From Pseudoduganella buxea (GTDB taxonomy: Bacteria; Pseudomonadota; Gammaproteobacteria; Burkholderiales; Burkholderiaceae_D), in the NCBI RefSeq assembly GCF_009720835.1, contig NZ_WNKZ01000050.1:1-44183 (forward strand): a stretch of 44,183 nt of DNA. Reading direction: 5' to 3'. Below the pieces are notes generated by a model. The model was given only the letters and a program-made list of their open reading frames with translations, was not told where the DNA came from and did no database searches. Of this stretch, positions 35,506 to 44,183 are shown piece by piece. The translations under genes were made by a program, and so were the position numbers. Each line of letters opens with the position of its first letter. Positions within the stretch are counted from its first letter, which is position 1.

Positions 35506-36603
35506 TCAGCGCCAGGTCGTACCCGTGCCGGCCGACAGCAGCGCGGCCACCTGGGCGCGGCTGATGTGGTAACCGATAAAGACCAGCTGCGAGCGGCGTG
35601 CTGCGTTGCCGGCGGCCGCGTCCGGGCTGACCGCCACGCGCGTGCGCACGCCCTGCACCAGCACCGAGCGATCCTGCACGCGCACGTGGCCCTTGCAGCG
35701 CAGGACCGGCTGGGCCTTGGCCACGTCCACCAGCGCCGCCGTCAGGGGCTCGACCTCTTGCTCCGCATCGCTGCGCAGCACGAACGACAACCATCCCGGG
35801 TCCTGCTCATGGAAATGCTTGTGGGTGGCCAGGCCGTGGCTGTGCGCCGCCAGGCCGGAATGGGCGTGGCCGTTCAGCCGGTACTGGCTGGCCAGCGGCG
35901 TCGCATTCGCATCGGGCAGCGGCGCGAACGTGTGGCCATGGTCAGTGCGCGTGCCCTGGTGCAGCCGCAGTCCCAGCGCGAGGCGGATGTCCAGCTGCGC
36001 GTTGTAGGCCAGTTCCAGGAAACGCACGTTCGGCGCGCGCCGGCGCACGCGCGTCTCGGCCTCCAGCAGCGCCGCTTCGTCCAGGCCGTCGATCTTGTTC
36101 AGCACCACCACGTCGGCAAATTCCAGCTGCTGGTCGAACATGGTGGCCGCGGCATCGGCTTCGGCGCCGTGCTCGAAGGCGCCGGACAGCAGCAGCGGCG
36201 TATCGACCACGGCCAGCGTGGCGTCCAGCACGAAATCCGCCGCCAGGTCCGCGCCCTGCAGCAGGGCCATTGCCGCCGTCGGCAGCGCAAGGCCGGACGT
36301 TTCGATCAGCACATGGTCGACATTGGCCCGGCGCCGCGCCAGCGCCTGCATGGCCGGCACGAAGCGCGTGTCGTCGCCATAGGCGATCAGGCCGTGGGCG
36401 AAATCCTCGATCTGCACGTGGGCGTCGCCCTCGCTGGCTGCGCGCACCAGGGCGCCGTCGACGGAAATCTCGCCGAACTCGTTGATCATCAGGGCCAGCC
36501 GGCGCGTCTGGCGCCGCTCGATCAGGCCGCGCAGCAAGGTGGTCTTGCCGGCGCCGAGGAAGCCCGTGACGATGGTGACGGGGATGGGAGCGGCGGCCGT
36601 CAT
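35506..36603 (-). CDS. cobW: CobW-type GTPase (COG0523) without CxCC motif
   Basis: A 365-residue G3E-family GTPase. A Walker A GFLGAGKTTL lies at about 14-23, a Walker B-like region near IETSGLALP (about 99-107) and the guanine-specificity motif NKID near 165. The C-terminal region is His-rich (for example HAHSGLAAHSHGLATHKHFHEQ-like clustering around 245-265) and may bind metal. The usual GCxCC motif that follows the switch I region is absent; the equivalent position reads HGLIAYGDD. It probably handles cobalt for the pathway. The ATG overlaps the cobJ-cobK stop. Confidence 0.88.
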   Translation of the reverse strand: MTAAAPIPVTIVTGFLGAGKTTLLRGLIERRQTRRLALMINEFGEISVDGALVRAASEGDAHVQIEDFAHGLIAYGDDTRFVPAMQALARRRANVDHVLIETSGLALPTAAMALLQGADLAADFVLDATLAVVDTPLLLSGAFEHGAEADAAATMFDQQLEFADVVVLNKIDGLDEAALLEAETRVRRRAPNVRFLELAYNAQLDIRLALGLRLHQGTRTDHGHTFAPLPDANATPLASQYRLNGHAHSGLAAHSHGLATHKHFHEQDPGWLSFVLRSDAEQEVEPLTAALVDVAKAQPVLRCKGHVRVQDRSVLVQGVRTRVAVSPDAAAGNAARRSQLVFIGYHISRAQVAALLSAGTGTTWR

Positions 36604-38144
36604 GCCGCGCCTCCCTCCAGCTGGCGCAGCACGTCATCGGCATCGGCGACGGTGGCCGGATAGTCCAGCTGCGGACGCGCGACGACGAACAGGGCGATGC
36701 CCAGCTCGCGCGCCGCCGCCACCTTGGCGCGGTAGCCGCCGGCGTCGCCGGAATCCTTCGTGACGACGGTATCGATGCCCCAGTCGCGCCACAGGGCCAG
36801 GTTGAAGCCGGCCGAGAACGGCCCCTGCATGGCGCAGATGCGCTCGCGGGGAATGCCTTGCGCGATGGTGCGCTCGATCAGTGCCGGTTCGGCCGTCTGG
36901 CGCACGAACCATTCGCGCTCACCTGCGCCGGGCGTGCCGAGGAAGGTGGCCACGTCCTTCGAACCCGTCGCCAGGAAGATGCGCCGGCCATGCGCGACGG
37001 CCCGTTCGGCCGCTTCCGCCATCGAGGCGCACAAGGTGCCGTCGGCGGGTGCGAAACTGGCGGGGCGCTGGTAGCGCAGGTAGGGAATGCCCAGTTCGCG
37101 CGACAGGCCGATCAGCTGCTCGGACATGGCGCTGGCATACGGATGGGTTGCGTCGACCAGCACGCGCGCGCCGTTGGCCTGCAGTGCCTGGCGTCGCGCT
37201 TCCACGCCCTGGCGGCCGGCCCACACGGTCGCGCCGGGGCAGTCCTGGCGGGCAATCGCCCCGCCGTGGTCGCTGGCGGCCGATACCACGACGGGCATGG
37301 CCGCTTTCGCCGCCAGGCTGGCCGCCAGCGCATTGCCGTCGCCCGTGCCGGAGAAGACCCAGGCCGCGCCTTGCGGCAGCGCGATGTCCTGCGCCGCGCC
37401 CGGCGCCTGGGTCCAGTCGTTGTAGCCACGGGGCGTGTAGATCCAGCCCCGCTTGCGCGCCGTGAAGCGGTTGCCGATGACGAGGGAGGTCAGCATGTCG
37501 AACTTCAGGCCGGGCAGCTCGTCCAGCCGGTGGATCGCCACCTGCTGGTCCGGCCGGTAGGCATTGCGCACGACGCCGCACAGGGTCGATGGCGCCTTCG
37601 ACTCCAGCATCAGTTCCAGCACGCGGTAGACGCCCTGCTGCCGGCTGGCGCTCTGCACGTTGTACATGACGCAGGCCAGGTCGGCCTGGGCGATATGGCG
37701 GGCCCGGTGCTCGATCCACTCCCATGGGCACAGCAGGTCGGAGAGGCTCAAGGTGGCGAAATCGTGCGACAGCGGAGAGCCCAGCAGCGAGGCGCAGGCG
37801 TTGGCCGACGTAATGCCCGGCACCACGTTGACGTCGTACGTATCGTCCTCGCGCATTTCCTCGAAGGCCAGCGCGGCCATCGCATAGATGCCGATATCGC
37901 CGCTCGACACCAGGGCCACCGTGCGGCCCGCGCGGGCGTGTTCGATCGCCAGCAGGGCCCGTTCCCGTTCCTGCGTCAGCGGCGGCGAATGGATTTCCTT
38001 GCCCTCGATATGGGGCGCGATCCACCGCAGGTACAGCTCATACGCCACGATCACGGCACTGCCGCGCAGGGCCGCCACGGCCCGCGGCGCGATCAGGTCC
38101 TCGAAGCCGGGTCCCACCGAGACCAGATTCAGCACACCACTCAT
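36600..38144 (-). CDS. cobJ: CobJ-CobK fusion: C17-methyltransferase plus precorrin-6A reductase
   Basis: A 514-residue two-domain enzyme. Residues about 1-245 are a precorrin methyltransferase (VSVGPGFEDLIAPRAVAAL, VVPGITSANACASLLGSPLSHDF) of the CobJ/CbiH type, which methylates C17 and contracts the ring. Residues about 260-510 are a CobK/CbiJ reductase (WVFSGTGDGNALAASLA, VDATHPYASAMSEQ), which reduces precorrin-6A with NADPH. The junction is near 250-260. The two domains catalyse separated steps of the pathway. The ATG overlaps cbiG as ATGA. Confidence 0.92.
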   Translation of the reverse strand: MSGVLNLVSVGPGFEDLIAPRAVAALRGSAVIVAYELYLRWIAPHIEGKEIHSPPLTQERERALLAIEHARAGRTVALVSSGDIGIYAMAALAFEEMREDDTYDVNVVPGITSANACASLLGSPLSHDFATLSLSDLLCPWEWIEHRARHIAQADLACVMYNVQSASRQQGVYRVLELMLESKAPSTLCGVVRNAYRPDQQVAIHRLDELPGLKFDMLTSLVIGNRFTARKRGWIYTPRGYNDWTQAPGAAQDIALPQGAAWVFSGTGDGNALAASLAAKAAMPVVVSAASDHGGAIARQDCPGATVWAGRQGVEARRQALQANGARVLVDATHPYASAMSEQLIGLSRELGIPYLRYQRPASFAPADGTLCASMAEAAERAVAHGRRIFLATGSKDVATFLGTPGAGEREWFVRQTAEPALIERTIAQGIPRERICAMQGPFSAGFNLALWRDWGIDTVVTKDSGDAGGYRAKVAAARELGIALFVVARPQLDYPATVADADDVLRQLEGGAA

Positions 38145-38920
38145 TGTTGTTCCATCCTGTTCAGTTCAAATTGGTCACGGACGATGGCCACGGCCACGCC
38201 GTCCATCGCCGTTTTCGGTACCACCAGCGCGCCGCGCGGCGAAGCGAGCAAGGCGCACGGCTCGCACACGCCATCGACGCCCACGTTCTGCCGCACCCAG
38301 TCGGACGGGCGCGTGACCCAGCCGCGCGCGGCCAGCGTAGCGCGCGCGAACACGCGCAGCGGCACGCCGTGCTGGCCCGCAAACGCCAGCAACCCCGGCT
38401 CGTCCGCCTTCAAATCCACCGTCGCCAGCTCGCGCACGTCGGCCATGCCGAACGGCCCCGCCAGTGCCAGGGCGTGGCGCACGGCGGCTTCGATGCGATC
38501 GGCCGGCACGCCCTTGCGGCAGCCGATGCCCACCGTCAGCGGCTTGACGGCCTCGGTGGCCGTCGTCACCACCGGCACGGCGCCGACGGCGTTGGCGACC
38601 CGGCCGGCCAGCGCATTCGCACCGCCCTCATGGCCGCCCAGCAGCGCGATGGCGTGGCGCGCGCCCTCGTCGATCACGACCAGGGCAGGGTCGCTGCGCT
38701 TGTCGTTCGTCAGGCCGTCGAGAAAACGCACGGCGATGCCGGTGGCGCCGATCAGCACCCACTGCGCATGCATCGGCCAGCGCGCGGCGAATTGCGCTTT
38801 CTGCGGCGTTGCCGCATCCAGCCAGGGCCGGTACACGGTACCGCCGAGCGATTCCTGCAAGCGCGCGGCGAGTGCCTCGCCTTCGGCGCGCACCAGCCAG
38901 ATGCCCGGTTCGCCGTTCAA
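38141..38920 (-). CDS. cbiG: Cobalamin biosynthesis protein CbiG, compact form with TTG start
   Basis: A 259-residue protein that opens the ring lactone of cobalt-precorrin-5A. An N-terminal CbiG domain (about 1-120) contains VLIGATGIAVRFL and LLGGHEGGANALAGRVA. The C-terminal CobE/CbiG domain (about 125-245) contains TVGIGCRKGVPADRIEAAV and ATVDLKADEPGLLAFA. It is shorter than most CbiG proteins because the middle region is nearly absent. No ATG or GTG fits well; the TTG at 38920 overlaps the cobM stop as TTGA and gives a full N-domain. The presence of CbiG marks the cobalt-early route. Confidence 0.85.
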   Translation of the reverse strand: MNGEPGIWLVRAEGEALAARLQESLGGTVYRPWLDAATPQKAQFAARWPMHAQWVLIGATGIAVRFLDGLTNDKRSDPALVVIDEGARHAIALLGGHEGGANALAGRVANAVGAVPVVTTATEAVKPLTVGIGCRKGVPADRIEAAVRHALALAGPFGMADVRELATVDLKADEPGLLAFAGQHGVPLRVFARATLAARGWVTRPSDWVRQNVGVDGVCEPCALLASPRGALVVPKTAMDGVAVAIVRDQFELNRMEQQ

Positions 38921-39693
38921 GCAACGTCCTTCTGCTTGGCCACGACACGGAACAGGTGCGTGAAGTCCTTCGAGTACAGGCTCGACTCGGCGGCGATGCT
39001 CCGGTCCAGCGCGGCGCCGACCAGCATCATCGTCGTCAGGTTCCACGCGCCCCGCCTGGTTTCCTCCAGCACCGTGCCCAGGGTGCCCTGGTAGACGCGC
39101 TGCTCGGGCCAGCTGGCCCGGTGCACCAGGCTCACGGGCGTCTCGGGCGGGTAGTGCTGCAGCAGGTCCGTGACGATCTTCTTCAGGTGCGGGCCGGACA
39201 GGAAGATGCACATCGTGGCGCGGTGCTCGGCCAGCCGGGCGATCGATTCCAGCTCCGGCACGGCCGATGCGCGGCCCGATACCCGCGTCAGGATGACGCT
39301 TTGCGACACTTCCGGCTTGGTCAGCTCGGCGCTGATGGCCGCCGCCGCCGCCGTGAACGAGGACACGCCCGGCACCACTTCATAGGCGATGCCCAGGGCG
39401 TCGAGCCGGCGCATCTGCTCGGCCGTGGCCCCGTAGATGGCAGGGTCGCCCGAATGCAGGCGCACCACGTCGATGCCGGCGTCGCGGGCGCGCACGTAGC
39501 AGGCCTGCTGCTGCTCCAGGTCCAGCTGGGCCGTATCGATCAGTTCCGCGCCCGGCTTGCAATGCTCCAGCATGGCCACGGGCACCAGCGAGCCGGCATA
39601 CAGCACCATGCTCACCTCCCCCAGCAGGCGGGCGCCGCGCAGGGTGATCAGGTCGGCGGCGCCGGGGCCGGCACCGATGAAATACACCTTCAT
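38917..39693 (-). CDS. cobM: Precorrin-4 C11-methyltransferase (CobM/CbiF)
   Basis: A 258-residue SAM-dependent methyltransferase that acts on (cobalt-)precorrin-4. The start MKVYFIGAGPGAADLITLRGA is the family opening, with the first substrate/SAM loop GAGPG. LYAGSLVP, the LHSGDPAIYGA loop near 85-95 and VPGVSSFTAAAAA follow, all typical of CobM. It lies one base after the cobI stop. The upstream in-frame ATG at 39777 falls inside cobI and is not used. Confidence 0.93.
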   Translation of the reverse strand: MKVYFIGAGPGAADLITLRGARLLGEVSMVLYAGSLVPVAMLEHCKPGAELIDTAQLDLEQQQACYVRARDAGIDVVRLHSGDPAIYGATAEQMRRLDALGIAYEVVPGVSSFTAAAAAISAELTKPEVSQSVILTRVSGRASAVPELESIARLAEHRATMCIFLSGPHLKKIVTDLLQHYPPETPVSLVHRASWPEQRVYQGTLGTVLEETRRGAWNLTTMMLVGAALDRSIAAESSLYSKDFTHLFRVVAKQKDVA

Positions 39694-39694
39694 G

Positions 39695-40429
39695 TCAACG
39701 TTCCTTTCGTGCGGTGCGGCGCACCAGCAGGGTGGCCAGGTAGCCCATCGCATCGTCCGCCACCAGGGCCCCGACATCGTCGGACAGCAGTTCGCCGGGC
39801 AGGCCGATGCGGCGCGCGAAGGCGCAGTGGCGGGCGATATCCATGTCGCGCAGCAGGTCCAGTACCCATGGCAGGCGTGCGCCCACCTTCATCAAGACGA
39901 CGATGTCGTGGGTCTCGATCTCGCGCCGCAGTTCTTCCGGCGTGTCCGGGCATGGCAGGATCAGTACGCGCTCCTTGCCTTCGCCCAGCGGCCAGGCCAG
40001 CGCGGCGGCCGCAGCGGCGTAGCTGGTCACACCGGGGAAGGTGCGCTGGGGCAGCTCCGGAATCCGCGCACGCAGCGCCGCCAGCACGTAGCCGTAGGTG
40101 GAATACGTCAGCGAATCACCGATGGTCAGGTACGCCACGTTACGCCCCGCGCGCAGTTCCGCCGCAATCGTGTCGGCCAGCGCCGCGTAATGCTCGCTCA
40201 GCACATCGCGGTCCGGGTCCATATTGAATTCGATCTCGCGCAGCTGCTCGGGCTTGGGGGCGAAGCCCGTGCCGGCCAGGCATTGCAGCGCCACCGAGTC
40301 GGCCACGCCGCGGGCGCGCGGCGCGTACACCAGGTCCGCCTGGCGCAACGCCTCCAGCGCGGCGATCGGCAGGTAGCCGGCCGGGCCCGGGCCGACGCCC
40401 ACGCCCCAGAAGGTGCCAAGACCAGTCAT
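39695..40429 (-). CDS. cobI: Precorrin-2 C20-methyltransferase (CobI/CbiL)
   Basis: A 244-residue SAM-dependent methyltransferase for C20 of (cobalt-)precorrin-2, the first dedicated methylation of the corrin route. The opening GTFWGVGVGPGPAGYLPIAALEAL and the loop AYLTIGDSLTYSTYGYV near 100-115 are diagnostic. The ATG overlaps the cbiD stop as ATGA. Confidence 0.93.
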   Translation of the reverse strand: MTGLGTFWGVGVGPGPAGYLPIAALEALRQADLVYAPRARGVADSVALQCLAGTGFAPKPEQLREIEFNMDPDRDVLSEHYAALADTIAAELRAGRNVAYLTIGDSLTYSTYGYVLAALRARIPELPQRTFPGVTSYAAAAAALAWPLGEGKERVLILPCPDTPEELRREIETHDIVVLMKVGARLPWVLDLLRDMDIARHCAFARRIGLPGELLSDDVGALVADDAMGYLATLLVRRTARKER

Positions 40430-41553
40430 TGCCCGGCCCCCAGGAGATTGCCGGCCAGGTCGAACAGCCGTACTTCCAGCTTGCGCACCGACGGCGCGCG
40501 CGCGTGCGCCAGCGCGCCAATGCGCCGTTCGACTTCGCGCCAGAATGCCCCGGCGCCGGGTTCCTGCTTCAGTATGTCCATTGCTGCTTCCACCGTATTT
40601 GCCTCGTCGATTTGCCGCACCATGTGCGGCCCATAACCCCACTGCCCTGCCACCCGCGCCACGCCCCCCATCGCCATCGTGCTTTTCGACGAGTGGGTGT
40701 CCCAGTGCCCGTCCAGCACCTTGGCCAGCTTGCCCGGGTGGCCTGCCAGCCACAGTTCGTCCAGCATGCGGCCCTCTTCCCGCAAGGCCCGCTCCGTGAA
40801 ATCGAGCGCGTCGCCGAGAAAATTGGCAATCTGCACCGTGCGCTTCTCCGGCAGGCCCAGCGCGTCGCGCGCGAACTCGCGCCCGATCTTCCCCGGCAGG
40901 TAAGCCACCTTCGGCTGCCCGCCCGCCAGCGCCACCCGCACGTACACTTCGACGGAGGCGATCCACGTCGCCAGCGACATCGGTTCGACGATGCCGGACG
41001 TGCCCAGGATCGAAATGCCGCCGACGATGCCCAGGCGCGGGTTGAAGGTCTTGCGGGCGATGACTTCACCTTCCTCGCAGCCGATGGTCAGGTCGATGCC
41101 GGCGCCCTCCCCCAGCAGTTCGGCCACCACGGCGCGCATCATCTGGCGCGGCACCGGGTTGATGGCGGGCTCGCCGACCGCCACGCGCAGGCCCGGCGCG
41201 GTGGCCGTGCCGACGCCGCGCCCGGCGAAAAAACGCACCTGGCCCACGTCGTTGCGCCGCACTTGCGCGAAGATGGTGGCGCCGTGCGTGTTGTCCGGAT
41301 CGTCGCCGCCGTCCTTCAGCACTTCGGCCCTGGCCTGGGCGCCCTGCCGCTCCACCCGCTGGATCGGCACGGCCAGGTAGTGCACGCCGTCCGGCAGGTC
41401 GATATCGACCGAGTCGTGCCGTTCCCCCCGCAGCAGCAGGAGCAGCGCCGCCTTGACGGCAGCTGTCGCGCAACTGCCCGTGGTGCGGCCCCGCCGCAGG
41501 CCGTTCATGGCCGGCACGGCCAGGTCGACGGCAATCCGTTCAGCCGGCTCCAC
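40426..41553 (-). CDS. cbiD: Cobalt-precorrin-5B C1-methyltransferase CbiD
   Basis: A 375-residue CbiD protein. The N-terminal [20 protein letters not shown] is the family signature, and [14 protein letters not shown] and [10 protein letters not shown] follow. CbiD methylates C1 and is found only in the cobalt-early pathway. The GTG at 41553 overlaps cbiX-cbiC by 14 bases; an ATG at 41508 (MNGLRRG) just before the signature is the alternative start. Ends with an ATGA overlap with cobI. Confidence 0.93.
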   Translation of the reverse strand: MEPAERIAVDLAVPAMNGLRRGRTTGSCATAAVKAALLLLLRGERHDSVDIDLPDGVHYLAVPIQRVERQGAQARAEVLKDGGDDPDNTHGATIFAQVRRNDVGQVRFFAGRGVGTATAPGLRVAVGEPAINPVPRQMMRAVVAELLGEGAGIDLTIGCEEGEVIARKTFNPRLGIVGGISILGTSGIVEPMSLATWIASVEVYVRVALAGGQPKVAYLPGKIGREFARDALGLPEKRTVQIANFLGDALDFTERALREEGRMLDELWLAGHPGKLAKVLDGHWDTHSSKSTMAMGGVARVAGQWGYGPHMVRQIDEANTVEAAMDILKQEPGAGAFWREVERRIGALAHARAPSVRKLEVRLFDLAGNLLGAGQ

Positions 41554-43114
41554 TGGCGGCGAGCCCGTTCAGCGCGTCGATCAGGAGGCCGTTGACGACG
41601 CTGGCCGCCCATGGCGAGCCGCCGCGCGTGCCGCTGTTGGTGATGCGGGGCACCTGCAGGCAGCGGCGCAGTTCGTCCTTGCTCTCGCGCGTGCCGACGA
41701 AGCCGACGGGCAGGCCGATCACCAGCTGCGGGCGCCAGCCATGGTCGCGGATCAGCCGCACCGCCTCGACGATGGCCGTGGGCGCGTCGCCGATGGCCAC
41801 GACGACGTCGTTGCCGAACTTTTCCCAGCCGCGCCGGATGCCCGCGGCCGCGCGCGTGATGCCGTGCTGTTCCGCCATCAGGTGGGTTTCCCGGTCATGC
41901 ACGCCGCACCACGTGTCGATGCCCAGTTCCTCCAGCAGCGCGCGCTTCAGGCCCGTCTGCACCATCGTCACGTCCGTCACCACGCGCTTGCAGCGCAGCA
42001 GCGCGCGGATGCCGCTGTCGATGACGCCGGGCGAGAAGTACAGGTCGTCCACGGCATCGAAGTCGCCGGACGTATGGACGATGCGCTGCAGGACGGTGAG
42101 CTGCTCCGGCGGGAAGGCCGACCAGTCGCGCCCGGCCGCGATGATGCGAAAGCTCTCCGCCTCGATCGGGTGCGGCACGTACTTGCCATACGCCGCCGGC
42201 GCCGGCACGGGCGCCGCTTGTGCCGACAGGCCCCGCACGGCCAGGTGGTGGGCGCGCTGCGGCTCGCCCACCTGCTGCTCGAAGCCGACGATCTGCACGC
42301 GGTACTTGCACAGCGAGCAGTTCATCGCCGCCCGCCCCGCCACGGCTTCGCGGGCCCGGTCGATCAGCACGTCCGCCACCAGCGGATGGGCGCCGAAGTA
42401 CTTCGCCTTCAGCACTTCCAGCCCCGGTTCGCGCTCGCACAGCGCGTCCGCCGCCGCATAGATGCGCTTGACCAGCACGCCGTCGAACAGGAAGAAGGGC
42501 AGCACGACGATGCGCTCGTAGCCGAGGCGGGCCGCGCGGCGCAGGCCGTCCGCCACCAGCGGCTGCGCCGTGCCGGAGTAGCAGACATAGGCTGCGCCGA
42601 AGCCCATGCCCTCTTCCAGCATGCGCGCCAGCTTGGCCACCTCGCCGTTCGCGTCCGGGTCCGTGGTGCCGCGTCCGACGACGACGAGGCAGGTATCCTG
42701 CCGGCGTACCGTGCGGGGCGACGTGCCTTCGGCCTCGACGATGCGTTCCTGGGCCAGCTGCAGCAGCTTCGGGTCCAGGCTCATCGGCGCACCGAAGTGG
42801 AAGTCCTTGTCCGGAAAATCGCGCGCCAGTGCCAGCATCTCGACGGGCATGTCGTTCTTCGCATGGCGCGCCGCCAGCAGCACGGCCGGCACCAGCGCCA
42901 CCTGGTCCGCCCCTTCGGCAACGCAAGCCTGGGCCGCTTCGCCGATGGTGGGCGTGGAGAACTCCAGGTAGCCGTGCGTGACGACGTCCTGCGATGCGCG
43001 CTCCTTGATCAGCATCACCAGCGACTCGAACTCGCGTACGGCGTCCGGATCGCGGCTGCCGTGGCCGGCGATGACGATGCCGGAGCGCGCGCTGGTCGAA
43101 AGCAGCGCGTTCAT
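41540..43114 (-). CDS. cbiX-cbiC: CbiX-CbiC fusion: cobaltochelatase plus precorrin-8X methylmutase
   Basis: A 524-residue fusion. Residues about 10-260 contain two CbiX domains ([18 protein letters not shown] and [18 protein letters not shown]), which insert cobalt into sirohydrochlorin. A MNCSLC sequence at 264-269 matches the MxCxxC motif of long CbiX proteins, reported to bind an iron-sulfur cluster, and a HH pair follows near 288. Residues about 315-520 are CbiC/CobH ([20 protein letters not shown] with the catalytic His), which moves the C11 methyl group to C12. First and near-last steps of the ring pathway are thus on one chain. The start ATG overlaps the cbiE stop. Confidence 0.92.
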   Translation of the reverse strand: MNALLSTSARSGIVIAGHGSRDPDAVREFESLVMLIKERASQDVVTHGYLEFSTPTIGEAAQACVAEGADQVALVPAVLLAARHAKNDMPVEMLALARDFPDKDFHFGAPMSLDPKLLQLAQERIVEAEGTSPRTVRRQDTCLVVVGRGTTDPDANGEVAKLARMLEEGMGFGAAYVCYSGTAQPLVADGLRRAARLGYERIVVLPFFLFDGVLVKRIYAAADALCEREPGLEVLKAKYFGAHPLVADVLIDRAREAVAGRAAMNCSLCKYRVQIVGFEQQVGEPQRAHHLAVRGLSAQAAPVPAPAAYGKYVPHPIEAESFRIIAAGRDWSAFPPEQLTVLQRIVHTSGDFDAVDDLYFSPGVIDSGIRALLRCKRVVTDVTMVQTGLKRALLEELGIDTWCGVHDRETHLMAEQHGITRAAAGIRRGWEKFGNDVVVAIGDAPTAIVEAVRLIRDHGWRPQLVIGLPVGFVGTRESKDELRRCLQVPRITNSGTRGGSPWAASVVNGLLIDALNGLAASGAG

Positions 43115-43809
43115 GGCGCCGGCTCGATCTGGCTGGCCATCGGCGCCAGAGTGCGGACCAGCATGATGCTCATGTCCGAGCAGCGGTGCCCGGCGCACTC
43201 GGCCAGCGTGCCGTGCCACTCCGCTTCGCCGCGCGTCAGGTTCTCCCACACCTCGGTCGGATGGTCGGGCGAAATGCCCTGTTCCATCAGGTAGGCGGCG
43301 ATATGCCAGGGCATGAACGAGCGGGCTTCGTCCCACGGGCAGGGAATCACGATGGCGTTGCGGCCGTCCTGCAGCACGTGCACCAGGTGGCGCTTGAACG
43401 GTGCCAGGTCGCCCCGGCGGTGGAAGGTGATGAAGGTGGTCTCGTCGAAGCACACGCGGGCGCGCGAAGCGAGGATCTGCGCCGACGAGATGCCCGGCAG
43501 CGATTCGACCGGGTGACCACAGGCCCGCTCGACCCGTTCCAGGTACTGGAAGCCGCTGAAGTGGATGTCGCCCATGAGGACCACGGCGCAGCGCTTGCCG
43601 GCGTGGTGCTCCAGCGCCACATTGTCCAGCTGGGCCACCTGGTCGCGGTAATTCATGTTGATGACGGTGGCGCCGGCGGGAATCAGGGCGCGCACGACGT
43701 CCAGCACGGCATCGAAACCGGCCACGACGTCCGCCTCGCGGATCAGTTGCGCACCGCGCTGGGTCAGGTAGCCGGTGTCGCCCGGTCCCGCCCCTATACA
43801 TACGATCAT
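43111..43809 (-). CDS. cbiE: Precorrin-6Y C5/C15-methyltransferase subunit CbiE
   Basis: A 232-residue methyltransferase. The opening [21 protein letters not shown], then [13 protein letters not shown] and [14 protein letters not shown] fit CbiE, the domain that methylates C5. The C15 methylation and decarboxylation is done by CbiT, often fused (as CobL); here no CbiT domain follows and none is in the window. A good ribosome-binding site (GGAG, 5 bases) precedes the ATG, 31 bases after the VWA-protein gene. Confidence 0.9.
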   Translation of the reverse strand: MIVCIGAGPGDTGYLTQRGAQLIREADVVAGFDAVLDVVRALIPAGATVINMNYRDQVAQLDNVALEHHAGKRCAVVLMGDIHFSGFQYLERVERACGHPVESLPGISSAQILASRARVCFDETTFITFHRRGDLAPFKRHLVHVLQDGRNAIVIPCPWDEARSFMPWHIAAYLMEQGISPDHPTEVWENLTRGEAEWHGTLAECAGHRCSDMSIMLVRTLAPMASQIEPAP

Positions 43810-43840
43810 TGCATCTCCATTGCGTTCTCTAGGGCATTGG

Positions 43841-44183
43841 TCAATTCGCTGACAGGCGGGCGCGGATGGTCAGCGCAAGCTTGTCGCCGTTCAGTTGTTC
43901 CAGCGCCAGGCACTCGGCGCCCAGTGCCTGCGCCAGTTGCGCTGCCCGGCCCAGGCGCAGGTAGCCGTTTTCCGTGTCGATGACGAGGGCCGGCACGCGG
44001 CGCTCGGCCAGTTGTGCCGCCAGCGCCAGCGTTTCGCGCCAGGGATCGCCGCCCGCCTGGACGGGCACGTTGGCCCGGCCGTCGGTCAGCAGCACCAGCA
44101 GCGGCGGCAGCATGCCGGCGGCGCGCGCCAACGTCTCCATCGCCAGTTGCAGCGCGTGGGGCAGCGGCGTGCGCCCGCCCGTC
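43841..44183 (-). CDS. VWA-domain chelatase-like subunit, C-terminus only (cut by window edge)
   Basis: The last 113 codons of a gene entering from the right edge. The visible part is a von Willebrand A domain of the BchD/ChlD type: the metal-site loop [15 protein letters not shown] and the strand [12 protein letters not shown]. The domain sits at the C-terminus of the D subunits of magnesium chelatase and of the smaller chelatase partner proteins found with CobN. Its place at the head of a cobalamin operon suggests a cobalt-chelatase role; the rest is outside the window. It may be the true first gene or a middle gene of the operon. Confidence 0.8.
   Translation of the reverse strand, partial: TGGRTPLPHALQLAMETLARAAGMLPPLLVLLTDGRANVPVQAGGDPWRETLALAAQLAERRVPALVIDTENGYLRLGRAAQLAQALGAECLALEQLNGDKLALTIRARLSAN

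Noticed and set aside
36858..38963. Long plus-strand open frame opposite cobJ-cobK and cbiG
   Set aside because: Antisense to conserved enzymes and with shadow composition.
34881..44183. Cobalamin riboswitch for the cbi/cob operon
   Set aside because: The operon starts beyond the right edge, and no long leader region exists between genes in the window.

Overview
The window reads as chromosomal DNA of a GC-rich betaproteobacterium. Gene content (a complete MSHA pilus locus, Burkholderiales-type acyl-CoA dehydrogenase genes, a cbi/cob operon) fits the Oxalobacteraceae (Massilia/Duganella group). That placement is an inference from protein style, not from a marker gene. There are no rRNA or tRNA genes, insertion sequences, phage genes or CRISPR arrays.

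Region 1 (1-15178, minus strand) is an MSHA-type type IV pilus locus, read right to left: mshE, mshG, mshF, mshA, mshC, mshD, mshO, mshP, mshQ, then, after a 130-bp gap with a perfect TATAAT box, mshI, a PilN-like gene, mshJ, mshK, mshL, mshM and the first codons of an mshN-like gene cut by the window edge. Almost every junction is an ATGA or TGATG type overlap, so translation is probably coupled. MshE carries a MshEN (c-di-GMP binding) domain.

Region 2 (15306-29775, plus strand) starts 127 bp away on the other strand and is a second, different type IV filament / type II secretion-like machine: ABC ATPase, ExeA-like ATPase, secretin lipoprotein, TPR membrane protein, GspE-like ATPase, GspF-like platform protein, a GspL-like fusion protein, PilO-like and PilP/MshK-like proteins, two paralogous long prepilins, an ABC-2 permease, an unrecognised membrane-anchored helical-repeat protein and a major-pilin-like protein. 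An ABC transporter split between the two ends of a pilus/secretion operon is the most unusual feature here. No prepilin peptidase or PilT is encoded, so these would have to be supplied from elsewhere.

Region 3 (29775-33314, plus) holds a histidine phosphatase (overlapping the last pilin gene by one base), a small DUF805 membrane protein, an aminoglycoside-phosphotransferase-fold kinase and an acyl-CoA dehydrogenase. The kinase and dehydrogenase form an ACAD10/11-like pair. Region 4 (33356-34492, minus) is a secreted PQQ-dependent sugar dehydrogenase-like protein, followed by a 388-bp non-coding stretch with inverted repeats.

Region 5 (34881-44183, minus) is a cobalamin (corrin ring) operon of the cobalt-early type, read right to left: a VWA chelatase-like subunit (cut by the edge), cbiE, a cbiX-cbiC fusion, cbiD, cobI, cobM, cbiG, a cobJ-cobK fusion, cobW and hupE. 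It makes most steps from sirohydrochlorin to cobyrinate and includes a probable cobalt permease. cbiT is not in the window.
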